Source: Bacteroidaceae bacterium
GTDB lineage: Bacteria; Bacteroidota; Bacteroidia; Bacteroidales; Bacteroidaceae
NCBI GenBank assembly: GCA_021443285.1
Contig: JABUUG010000062.1
Span: 3,279-9,201 of the forward strand
Length of the DNA stretch: 5,923 bases
Direction: 5' to 3'
The notes under the pieces are model-generated. The model saw nothing but the letters and a program-made list of their open reading frames with translations, did no database searches and was not told where the DNA came from. Shown piece after piece: positions 1 to 5,923 of the stretch. Numbering within the stretch: position 1 is the stretch's first letter; each line of letters starts with the position of its first letter. Both the position numbers and the translations under genes were made by a program.

Positions 1-36
1 ATGGGAGGCTATGAGGCTGACGAGGAGATGGATTAA
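1..36 (+). CDS. Possible 3' end of an upstream gene (partial)
   Basis: The first frame is open from the left edge to a TAA at 34-36 and reads MGGYEADEEMD. An acidic, hydrophilic tail like this is a plausible C-terminus, but eleven residues are too few to identify a family. The second frame is also open, to a TAG at 41-43, and gives a basic peptide, so the frame choice is uncertain. The TAA falls at the very edge of the repeat element starting near 32, as if the repeat begins where the upstream gene ends. The codon at position 1 is an ATG, but with the left edge cut it need not be a start. Confidence 0.35.
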   Translation: MGGYEADEEMD

Positions 37-138
37 CGAATAGTGAAGAATGAATAGTGGTTTGCTACCGCACAAGCTGTTTACGTTCAAATATCGCGGC
101 AGCAAACTATTCGTTATTAACTATTCTCTATTCGTTAT
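32..138. repeat. Imperfect long inverted repeat (stem-loop) between upstream gene and secreted-protein gene
   Basis: The left arm, about 32-71, runs from ATTAACGAATAG to GTTTGCTACCGC. It is the imperfect reverse complement of about 95-138, which runs from GCGGCAGCAAAC to CTATTCGTTATT. The arms are separated by about 23 bases (72-94). The GC-rich inner ends match at 11 of 12 bases (TTTGCTACCGC against GCGGCAGCAAA), and the AT-rich outer parts match with small gaps. As RNA this could fold into a long hairpin with a closing GC-rich tip. Arrays of this kind of AATAGTGAATAATGAA sequence are, from memory, frequent between genes in Prevotella-like genomes. Possible roles are transcription termination or mRNA stabilisation, or a REP/MITE-like mobile repeat. 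None is shown by the sequence alone. Confidence 0.75.
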
Positions 139-172
139 TAGCTATCATCGCGGCAGCAAACTATTCGTTATT
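93..172 (+). repeat. Direct repeat pair, 26 bp, period 54 bp
   Basis: The 26 bases at 93-118 recur exactly at 147-172 (beginning ATCGCGGCAGCAAACTATTC). The period of 54 bp is a multiple of three. Each copy continues into AT-rich sequence built from CTATTCGTTATT or CATTATTCATTATTCACT units, so the homology extends more loosely to about 190. Both copies are inverse to the single arm at 32-71, so the region looks like a stem-loop element with its right arm duplicated. The period makes a spurious in-frame translation repeat RGSKLFVI twice; this is not evidence of coding. Confidence 0.85.
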
Positions 173-208
173 CATTATTCATTATTCACTATATTGGTAT
201 TCACTACT

Positions 209-1822
209 ATGAAAAAGTTCCTGTTTTTATTGTGCATCCTGATGACAGGTTTACAGACGGTTTGTGCGCAGCTTCCTGAAGAAAAGACATGGAAGGTGAA
301 TGCGAGTTTGGGCTGGCATTCGGAATCCCAAACTATGTTTATCCCCCTGACAGTGGACACGGCAAGGGCGTTCGTCCTGTCGGAGCTTGCTGGTCAGTCG
401 GGTGAATATCCCTTGTCCGTAGCAGCCAAGACAGAGTCGGATATCGCCGATTCTGTGAGCAGATACAACACTTCTTTGGGCAGTCTGGCTATACAATGGG
501 AGAAGAAGAAGGGAGTGTTCACATATTGCTTCTATCCCCAGAAGGTGGGAAAGACGCATCTGAAACTGGTGTTTTATGAAAAAACAGGAGGAGCCCTGTT
601 GGACGGTTTCACGATTACGGTAACTGACAACAACCCCACAACCGTAACGGCATATCCGGAAAACGGTTCGACACAGGTGGTCAACATAACGGGTGGCGAG
701 ACATTTACATTCCAACTGGAGTTTGAACGCGACATTGTGCACGATGATGACGGGAATGTGCTGGACAAGAATGGCAATAAGTTGGTGGATGACGAAGACC
801 TTACGGAGTACGGTTCCAACTTAATGGAGGTGTATCTGGACAGGACTATTGACTGGGGGCAGGAAAACTCCGGGAATTCCGCTCCGTCGTTGCGACAGGC
901 CGCCACGATGCAGAAGGTGAAGCGCACGAGCATAATAGCAGCAAAGGTAAACAAGGGCAAGCCGAATGTCATGGATGTTACGATAGATGTCGGTTCTGCT
1001 GATGCTGCTTCATTGGCTCAGGGTATGAGGAATGCTACCCCGATGCAAAAGGTGAAACGCACGAGTATTATAGCGGCAAAGATAAACACGAAGCTCTCTT
1101 CTGGTGCAGTCGGATTGGTGCCGACAGAAGCAGAGGTGGAGGGGGAGATAGTGCCGGAGTCTCCCGAATGCGCTTTTGCATACAACCTTATTGACGAGTC
1201 TTCTTCAGACTTTATAACAACTGGAAGTTATGGATTAAGCACATATTATGCTTCACAGTGTATAGAGGTGAAACTTTCTGACGATGTCAAGGTGTATGAC
1301 CTTGAGAGTGCATCTGCCGGCGAAGTGGTTTTGGTACGTCGCTATGGCAAAGTGCGCGGAGCATGTTTGGTAAGGGGAGATGCGAACAAGGAGTTCTGTT
1401 ATGAGAGAATGAAGACGGAAACTCCGGATTGTGAACTGGCTAATTTCAGGGTCCAGACAGAGGAAGGGATAATACCCGCATCAACGACTGGGTACTATAA
1501 TTATCTGTTCGGAAAGTTGAAGGGCGAGGAAACTCCGTCGTTCCATGAGCTTCAGACGGATTACACTGTGTCGGGCAGACCGTATGTGGTTTATATGCAG
1601 TCTTCCAACAGCTTGGTTCCTAAGGGTACAAAGTCTGTGAAGGTAACATTCCGCGACGGAGAGGAAGGCACTACTGCCATCTTCCGCGTGGGGGCTGACG
1701 GTACGTTAGTGCCGGCAGAGGCAGACAACGATGCTCCACTATACAACCTGCAGGGGCAGAAGGTAGGCGACAGCTTCAAGGGCATTGTGATAAAAAACGG
1801 CAGGAAAATGCTTGTCAGGTAA
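209..1822 (+). CDS. Secreted protein of unknown function with Bacteroidales C-terminal signature
   Basis: This is a 537-residue exported protein. I chose the ATG at 209 because it begins a clean signal peptide: KK at 2-3, a hydrophobic core at 4-18, and probable signal peptidase I cleavage after VCA at 18-20, leaving Gln first. The longer frame from 50 only translates the upstream repeat. Residues 21-170 are beta-rich and may form Ig-like domains. Residues 186-197 (DKNGNKLVDDED) resemble a single EF-hand or dockerin calcium loop. A 15-residue motif occurs at 234-248 and 279-293. Residues about 362-494 (with GIIPASTTGYYNYLFG and VPKGTKSVKV) resemble, from memory, the beta domain found before the C-terminal tag in many Prevotella surface proteins. 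The end, 511-537, has YNLQGQKV followed by GIVIKNGRKMLVR, similar to type A type IX secretion sorting domains, so export across the outer membrane is possible but unproven. Substrate and partner are unknown. The next gene, a sensor kinase, starts 41 bp downstream. Confidence 0.88.
   Translation: MKKFLFLLCILMTGLQTVCAQLPEEKTWKVNASLGWHSESQTMFIPLTVDTARAFVLSELAGQSGEYPLSVAAKTESDIADSVSRYNTSLGSLAIQWEKKKGVFTYCFYPQKVGKTHLKLVFYEKTGGALLDGFTITVTDNNPTTVTAYPENGSTQVVNITGGETFTFQLEFERDIVHDDDGNVLDKNGNKLVDDEDLTEYGSNLMEVYLDRTIDWGQENSGNSAPSLRQAATMQKVKRTSIIAAKVNKGKPNVMDVTIDVGSADAASLAQGMRNATPMQKVKRTSIIAAKINTKLSSGAVGLVPTEAEVEGEIVPESPECAFAYNLIDESSSDFITTGSYGLSTYYASQCIEVKLSDDVKVYDLESASAGEVVLVRRYGKVRGACLVRGDANKEFCYERMKTETPDCELANFRVQTEEGIIPASTTGYYNYLFGKLKGEETPSFHELQTDYTVSGRPYVVYMQSSNSLVPKGTKSVKVTFRDGEEGTTAIFRVGADGTLVPAEADNDAPLYNLQGQKVGDSFKGIVIKNGRKMLVR
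908..1087 (+). repeat. Intragenic duplication of a 15-codon segment in the secreted protein
   Basis: The segment at 908-952 encodes MQKVKRTSIIAAKVN and that at 1043-1087 encodes MQKVKRTSIIAAKIN, a spacing of 135 bp or 45 codons. By direct comparison 39 of 45 bases match. Of six substitutions, five are synonymous and one changes Val to Ile. A looser SL.Q...T context precedes both copies. This looks like an old duplication held constant at protein level. Confidence 0.9.
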
Positions 1823-1863
1823 TTTCCTTTTATTTCCCATAACTTCTAATCTAATATCATATC

Positions 1864-3834
1864 GTGGAGAGATACCGTCGAATATTGTTTTTGCTGCTGA
1901 CAATGCTGTCCGTTGGTATGGCGGCGTCGGCAGACACTGTTGAGGACCGGTACTGGCAGCTTCAGCGCGAGTTTTCATACGAGACGGCAGGTCTGTTGCT
2001 CAAACAGTTGGAGACAGAGGGCATAACAAAGTGTCAGGATTTGGACATCAGGGACGAGGAACAGGCGCAGGGTGTGGTGGATGCAGCGATGAGCGACTAC
2101 TATTTCGGCAAGGACAACAAGAAGTCGCTGGCTTACACAGAGAAGGCTCTGGAGGCAGGCCGAAAGTGTGAAAACGAGAGACTTGTGGAGGTGGCGCTGT
2201 GCCAGAAAAGCTCGCTGTATGTGGAGATGGGGGAATACGACAAGTCGATGGAGGCTGCTGTTGAGGCTCTCACTTTGGCAGAGAAGTTGCGCGACATTGA
2301 GATGCAGACGTTCTGCAATATTATTCTCGCAAAGCTGTATTCCTACAACAATAATCCTGACGTGGCATCAAAATGTCTGGAGAAGGCATTGGTAACAGCC
2401 CGTTCAGACTATGACAGGGCAGACTGCTACGGCATGATTGGCGAGGTGTTGAGCTATAAAGGCAAATATGAGGAGGCTTTAAGGAGTATTCAGAAGGCGG
2501 TGGATATAGCTCAGAAGGCGGGCGATGAGGAGAACGTGATGCACCATATATGGCAGAAGGCCATGGTATTTGCGGCACAGAGACGCTATGATGAGGCGGA
2601 GGCTGAATACCGGCGTATCATACCGTTCTACGAGAAAAATGATGAAACCAAATATCTCGCCAGGGTATATAGCGACCTCTGTGACATGTATATTGAGAAA
2701 GAGAACTATGCCGGTGCTGTGAGTTATGGAGAGATGGCATTGCACTTGTGGAAGAAAGTTGGCGACAGGTACCAGACAATGCAATGTTTCCAATCGTTGT
2801 CGAAGGCTTACCGCTGGACTAACCTGAAGAATGCTTATGTCTATCGTCTGAAATATGATTCGCTGAAGGAACTGATATACAGTGACAAGCAGAACGATTT
2901 GCTCGTGAAGTATGAGACAGCAGAGAAGGAGCGCGTCATAGAGAAACAGCAGTCAGAGATATACGAGCAGATAACAGATCGCCAGTCAAAAATGAAAATG
3001 TTTGGAGTGCTGGCAACCGTGCTAATCCTTGCCATCGTGCTCTTTTTCGCTGTGCGTAGTGCAAAAATCAACCAGAGGCACGCCACACAGTTGAAGCTGG
3101 AACGCGACGAGGCGACAGCTGCCCGAGCCGAGGCGGAAAGGGCGCGCGATGATGCGGTGAAGGCGAACAAGCTGAAGGAAGTGTTCATTGATAATGTGGT
3201 ACACGAACTGCGCACACCTATCAATGCCATTCAGGGCTTCAACCAGTTGCTCACCGACCAGACCTGCCCTCCATCGCCCGATGAGAGCATGGAGTATATG
3301 CGCTACATTACGGAGAACTGTAACAAGCTGATAAAGCTCGTGCAGGACACGCTGGATGTGTCGCTCATGGAGTCTGGCAACTATCCGGTTTCCATCGCTT
3401 CCATGTCGGTGAAGGACGTTTGTCTTGCCACATTGAAGAAATTCTCTGACAGTGTGAAGCCCGGTGTGAAGCTGCAGGTTGCGGATGGTGAGGATTTTGC
3501 TGTGATGAGCGACAGACTGCTGGTGGAACGTCTGATAGCCAACTACCTCTCCAATGCCTGCAAATACACCAGTGAGGGCAGCATAACGCTCGCCTTCAGC
3601 AAGATGGGGAATATCAGTTGGCAGGTGTCTGTTACCGATACGGGTACGGGCATTGCGCCGGAGAATGCCGACAAGGTGTTCAACTGCTATGAGAAATTGG
3701 GCAGCTATGTGCCGGGCAATGGTATCGGACTGGCTCTGGTGAGAGTTATAGTGAAACTGCTGCACGGTCATGCCTATATGGATACGGGCTATACCGACGG
3801 TTGCCGCTTTGTGGCGAGGTTCGACAGCAAATAG
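1864..3834 (+). CDS. TPR-containing membrane sensor histidine kinase
   Basis: This 656-residue protein should sense a periplasmic signal and autophosphorylate on His in the cytoplasm. The GTG at 1864 is the only usable start that keeps the signal peptide (hydrophobic 7-21, cleavage near ASA at 21-23); an in-frame TAA lies four codons upstream at 1852. Residues about 80-335 form five or six TPR-like helical pairs (for example around 194-219 and 228-258). A coiled coil at about 345-375 leads to a transmembrane segment at 380-397, then a charged coiled coil at 401-440. The HisKA H-box is HELRTPINAIQGF with phospho-acceptor His447. The HATPase domain shows the N-box NYLSNACKYT (Asn560, Asn564), G1 DTGTGI (592-597), an F-box near VFNCYEKL and G2 GNGIGLAL (618-625), all intact. 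There is no receiver or HTH domain, so it is a classical kinase rather than a hybrid. No response regulator lies in the window, so its partner is elsewhere or outside. It probably shares a transcript with the secreted-protein gene 41 bp upstream. The ligand cannot be told. Confidence 0.93.
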   Translation: MERYRRILFLLLTMLSVGMAASADTVEDRYWQLQREFSYETAGLLLKQLETEGITKCQDLDIRDEEQAQGVVDAAMSDYYFGKDNKKSLAYTEKALEAGRKCENERLVEVALCQKSSLYVEMGEYDKSMEAAVEALTLAEKLRDIEMQTFCNIILAKLYSYNNNPDVASKCLEKALVTARSDYDRADCYGMIGEVLSYKGKYEEALRSIQKAVDIAQKAGDEENVMHHIWQKAMVFAAQRRYDEAEAEYRRIIPFYEKNDETKYLARVYSDLCDMYIEKENYAGAVSYGEMALHLWKKVGDRYQTMQCFQSLSKAYRWTNLKNAYVYRLKYDSLKELIYSDKQNDLLVKYETAEKERVIEKQQSEIYEQITDRQSKMKMFGVLATVLILAIVLFFAVRSAKINQRHATQLKLERDEATAARAEAERARDDAVKANKLKEVFIDNVVHELRTPINAIQGFNQLLTDQTCPPSPDESMEYMRYITENCNKLIKLVQDTLDVSLMESGNYPVSIASMSVKDVCLATLKKFSDSVKPGVKLQVADGEDFAVMSDRLLVERLIANYLSNACKYTSEGSITLAFSKMGNISWQVSVTDTGTGIAPENADKVFNCYEKLGSYVPGNGIGLALVRVIVKLLHGHAYMDTGYTDGCRFVARFDSK

Positions 3835-3893
3835 TGTTTGTTCTGCCAAATCCTCAATGAAAGCGAAAAAAGGAAAATCAATGTTTAATGCCG

Positions 3894-3906
3894 TTTTACG
3901 GTAAAA
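3894..3906. promoter_or_regulatory. 13-bp perfect palindrome, possible operator
   Basis: TTTTACGGTAAAA has 6-bp arms around a single central G and lies about 36 bp upstream of the -7 element of the next gene. An overlapping CCGT-TTT-ACGG inverted repeat sits at 3891-3901. The AT-only stem would be weak in RNA and has no T-tract after it, so a terminator for the kinase gene is unlikely. A dimeric regulator site is possible, but short AT-rich palindromes also arise by chance. Confidence 0.3.
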
Positions 3907-3942
3907 ATCATGGTGGCGACGCTGTGTTTGTCTAATAGATAT

Positions 3943-3950
3943 TATCTTTG
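3943..3950 (+). promoter_or_regulatory. Bacteroidetes-type -7 promoter element for the DUF3127 gene
   Basis: TATCTTTG is a perfect match to the Bacteroidetes -7 consensus TAnnTTTG and lies 33 bp upstream of the ATG at 3984, giving an expected transcription start near 3955 and a leader of about 30 nt. The only nearby TTTG that could act as a -33 element is at 3927-3930, just 12 bp away where about 17-23 bp is usual, so the upstream half is weak or absent. The leader is A/T-rich with no Shine-Dalgarno sequence, which is typical of the phylum. Confidence 0.65.
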
Positions 3951-3983
3951 CACACCTTATTTTAATTACAAATACAATACCTT

Positions 3984-4418
3984 ATGGAAATTCAAGGAAG
4001 AATTATAGCCGTGCTTGACAAGCAGTCGGGAGTAAGCTCAAGAACAGGCTCTGCATGGGCTTCACAGGAGTATGTGTTGGAAAATCATGACCAGTATCCA
4101 CGCAAATGCTGTTTCAGGGTGTTTGGAGAGGACAAGATAAACAATATGAACATTCAGGTGGGCGAGGAGCTGACAGTTAGTTTCGACATAGATGCCCGCG
4201 AGTATAACGGTCGCTGGTACAATACACTTAGCGCTTGGAAGGTTGACCGTACACCAGTGGTGCAGCCAGATGCTGCCGGTCAGCCGGTAGCCGCACCAGC
4301 CGCTCAGCAGTTCGCACAGCCTACTCAACCAACACAGCCTGCTGCTCCAGCTGCCCAGCCAGCTGTTTCCGCAGACCCTTTTGCTGACGATGGGAGTGCA
4401 GACGGCCTGCCATTCTAA
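3984..4418 (+). CDS. DUF3127-family OB-fold protein with SSB-like C-terminal tail
   Basis: This 144-residue cytoplasmic protein has two parts. Residues 1-90 match, from memory, the DUF3127 family: MEIQGRIIAVL, then QEYVLENHDQYPRKCCFRVFG, a GEELTVSFDIDAREYNGRWYNTLSAWKV block, and a predicted five-stranded OB-like barrel. Residues 91-130 are a low-complexity Pro/Gln/Ala linker. The end, DPFADDGSADGLPF, is acidic and finishes in LPF, much like the IPF or LPF tip by which single-stranded DNA-binding proteins recruit repair and replication partners. Whether the protein binds single-stranded nucleic acid is inference from this layout; I know no demonstrated function for the family. It has its own -7 promoter element (3943-3950) and a likely terminator (4431-4451), so it is probably a single-gene transcript between the kinase gene and lysS. 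The ATG start is well placed and the length looks complete. It is not a canonical Ssb, whose core sequence differs. Confidence 0.88.
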   Translation: MEIQGRIIAVLDKQSGVSSRTGSAWASQEYVLENHDQYPRKCCFRVFGEDKINNMNIQVGEELTVSFDIDAREYNGRWYNTLSAWKVDRTPVVQPDAAGQPVAAPAAQQFAQPTQPTQPAAPAAQPAVSADPFADDGSADGLPF

Positions 4419-4430
4419 CCGTACAGTTAT

Positions 4431-4451
4431 TTCCCCTTCTCGCAAGGGGAA
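4431..4451 (+). terminator. Rho-independent terminator after the DUF3127 gene
   Basis: TTCCCCTT and AAGGGGAA form a perfect 8-bp stem around a 5-base loop (CTCGC), starting 12 bp after the TAA at 4416-4418. The sequence that follows (TTTGCTGTTT) is T-rich but interrupted, so termination may be partial and some read-through into lysS is possible. Confidence 0.75.
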
Positions 4452-4508
4452 TTTGCTGTTTCCGGCCCCGAATTAATCATTAATCAAAAATCAATAATCA
4501 TTACATGA

Positions 4509-5923
4509 GTGAACATCTTAGAACTTTCAGAGCAGGAGCTTGGCCGCCGTCAGAGCCTTGAGCAGCTCAAGCAGATGGGCATAGAGCCGTATCCTGCTGC
4601 GGAATATCCTACAGACGCTTTCTCCACCGGCATTGTGGAGAAGTTTGAGAAACTTGAGAAAGAGAGTGAGGGCGAAGAGAATGCGCCCATGTTTGAGGTG
4701 TCCATCGCCGGCCGTATGATGTCGCGCCGCGTCATGGGCAAGGCATCGTTCATAGAACTGCAGGACTCGAAGGGCAGAATACAGGTGTATGTTACGCGAG
4801 ACGACATCTGTCCCGGCGAGAACAAGGACATGTACACCACAGTCTTCAAAAAGCTGCTCGACATAGGCGACTTCATCGGCATAAAGGGCTTTGTCTTCCG
4901 CACGCAGATGGGCGAGATTTCCGTTCATGCCAAAGAGCTGAAGCTGCTGTCGAAGAGCCTCAAGCCGCTGCCTATCGTGAAGTACAAGGACGGCGTGGCT
5001 TACGACAAGTTTGACGACCCGGAGCTGCGCTACCGCCAGAGGTATGTTGACCTCGTGGTGAACGACGGCGTGAAGGAGACCTTCCTCAAGCGCGCCACAA
5101 TCATCCGCACCATGCGCAGCATACTCGACAATGCCGGATATACGGAAGTCGATACCCCGATACTGCAGAACATTGCCGGCGGCGCATCGGCACGCCCGTT
5201 CATCACCCACTTCAACGCGCTCAACCAGGATATGTATATGCGCATAGCCACCGAGCTTTACCTGAAGCGACTCATCGTGGGTGGCTTCGAGGGCGTCTAT
5301 GAAATGGGCAAGAACTTCCGCAACGAGGGCATGGACCGCACGCACAACCCGGAGTTCACCTGCATGGAGCTTTATGTGTCGTACAAAGACCTCAACTGGG
5401 GCATGGGCTTCACCGAGAGCATGCTTGAAGAGATATGCACCGCTGTGAACGGCAAGCCTGAAGTGGAGATTGACGGCAAGCTGATTTCCTTCAAAGCGCC
5501 TTTCCGCCGTCTGCCTATCCTCGACGCCATCAAGGAGAAGACAGGCTACGACCTCTACCCCATGAGCGAGGACGAGATACGCGAGACGGCGAAGAAGCTC
5601 GGCATAGAGGTGGATGACACTATGGGCAAGGGAAAGCTCATCGACGAGATATTCGGCGAGACCTGCGAGGGCGATTTCATACAGCCTACCTTCATCACGG
5701 ACTACCCTGTGGAGATGTCGCCGCTGACAAAGATGCACCGCTCGAAGCCGGGACTGACAGAGCGTTTCGAGCTGATGGTGAACGGCAAGGAGCTTGCCAA
5801 CGCCTACTCGGAGCTTAACGACCCGATAGACCAGGAGGAGCGTTTCATCGAGCAGATGAAGCTCGCCGACAAGGGCGACGACGAGGCGATGATTATAGAC
5901 CAGGACTTCCTGCGCGCACTGCA
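4509..5923 (+). CDS. lysS: Lysyl-tRNA synthetase, class II (3' end beyond the window)
   Basis: The enzyme attaches lysine to tRNA-Lys using ATP in the cytoplasm. The frame is open for 471 codons without a stop and runs off the right edge; family members in Bacteroides are about 575 residues, so roughly 100 are missing. I chose the GTG at 4509 because it gives [17 protein letters not shown], the N-terminus I recall for Bacteroidales LysS. The ATG at 4505 is out of frame and meets a stop after 18 codons. The anticodon-binding OB domain spans about 60-150 ([21 protein letters not shown]). Class II motif 1 lies around 200-220 ([10 protein letters not shown]), and motif 2 is [15 protein letters not shown] at 270-284. 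The lysine-site region includes [12 protein letters not shown] and [19 protein letters not shown] (421-439). Motif 3 (GIDR) would lie past the edge. Upstream, 4471-4504 is AT-rich, made of ATTAATC-like units, with no Shine-Dalgarno sequence and no clear -7 box. G+C looks higher than in the secreted-protein gene, as expected for a highly expressed core gene. Confidence 0.97.
   Translation, partial: MNILELSEQELGRRQSLEQLKQMGIEPYPAAEYPTDAFSTGIVEKFEKLEKESEGEENAPMFEVSIAGRMMSRRVMGKASFIELQDSKGRIQVYVTRDDICPGENKDMYTTVFKKLLDIGDFIGIKGFVFRTQMGEISVHAKELKLLSKSLKPLPIVKYKDGVAYDKFDDPELRYRQRYVDLVVNDGVKETFLKRATIIRTMRSILDNAGYTEVDTPILQNIAGGASARPFITHFNALNQDMYMRIATELYLKRLIVGGFEGVYEMGKNFRNEGMDRTHNPEFTCMELYVSYKDLNWGMGFTESMLEEICTAVNGKPEVEIDGKLISFKAPFRRLPILDAIKEKTGYDLYPMSEDEIRETAKKLGIEVDDTMGKGKLIDEIFGETCEGDFIQPTFITDYPVEMSPLTKMHRSKPGLTERFELMVNGKELANAYSELNDPIDQEERFIEQMKLADKGDDEAMIIDQDFLRAL

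Noticed and set aside
61..89. A possible promoter for the secreted-protein gene: TTTG at 61-64 and TACGTTCA at 82-89, 17 bp apart.
   Set aside because: The -7 half matches TAnnTTTG at only six of eight positions, and the TTTG lies within the repeat arm, so chance is as likely.
93..172. Two identical 26-bp repeats with 28 bp between them, resembling a minimal CRISPR unit.
   Set aside because: There are only two copies, the intervening sequence is itself made of the same AT-rich units, an inverted arm is present, and no cas gene is near.
50..208. An in-frame N-terminal extension of the secreted protein beginning at an ATG at 50.
   Set aside because: It translates the AT-rich repeat element, giving two copies of RGSKLFVI, and would bury the clear signal peptide that starts at 209.
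3022..3849. A 275-residue open frame on the - strand.
   Set aside because: It is antisense to the kinase catalytic domains and has no recognisable domain or signal of its own.
3835..3893. A terminator directly after the kinase gene.
   Set aside because: I found no stable GC-rich hairpin followed by a T-tract in this stretch; the small inverted repeat at 3891-3901 has only a 4-bp stem.
3927..3930. TTTG as the -33 partner of the -7 element at 3943-3950.
   Set aside because: The gap is 12 bp, well below the usual spacing, so I kept only the -7 element.
4471..4504. AT-rich ATTAATC/AATCATTA units just upstream of lysS as a specific regulatory repeat.
   Set aside because: The units are short and of low complexity, and such AT-rich leaders are common before Bacteroidales genes; no stem or promoter consensus could be supported.
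4527..5738. A 403-residue open frame on the - strand.
   Set aside because: It lies wholly antisense to lysS, whose + strand protein has unmistakable class II synthetase motifs; the composition (His/Leu/Ala-rich) is typical of a shadow frame.

Overview
The window looks like chromosomal DNA of a Bacteroidales bacterium, most likely Prevotella or a close relative. The evidence is a secreted protein ending in the Bacteroidales-type C-terminal signature (YNLQGQKV...GIVIKNGRKMLVR), a TPR sensor histidine kinase of the Bacteroidetes layout, a DUF3127-type OB-fold protein, a lysyl-tRNA synthetase that reads like Bacteroides/Prevotella LysS from memory, a perfect TAnnTTTG -7 element, and gene starts without clear Shine-Dalgarno sequences. 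All genes are on the + strand.

Layout: positions 1-36 hold what may be the last codons of an upstream gene. Positions 32-190 are an AT-rich repeat element with one inverted arm and two direct copies of the opposite arm; it fills almost the whole gap before the next gene. Positions 209-1822 encode a secreted protein of unknown function (537 aa). After 41 bp comes a periplasmic-TPR/transmembrane sensor histidine kinase (1864-3834, GTG start). The two are close enough to be co-transcribed, and a secreted protein beside a sensor with a large periplasmic domain invites a functional link, which is only an inference. Positions 3835-3983 are intergenic and carry a 13-bp palindrome and a Bacteroidetes -7 element. 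Positions 3984-4418 encode a small OB-fold protein with a Pro/Gln/Ala linker and an SSB-like acidic ...LPF tail. A hairpin at 4431-4451 probably terminates its transcript. From 4509 (GTG start) to the right edge runs lysS, open to the end of the window and lacking roughly its last 100 residues, including class II motif 3.

Most of the window is ordinary core and accessory Bacteroidales content. The points that merit a second look are the composite repeat at 32-190, an internal 15-residue duplication in the secreted protein whose copies differ almost only at synonymous sites, the secreted protein/sensor kinase pairing, the SSB-like tail on the DUF3127 protein, and the out-of-frame ATG four bases upstream of the lysS GTG start. 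I see no CRISPR array, tRNA, rRNA, transposase or clear novel multi-gene system.
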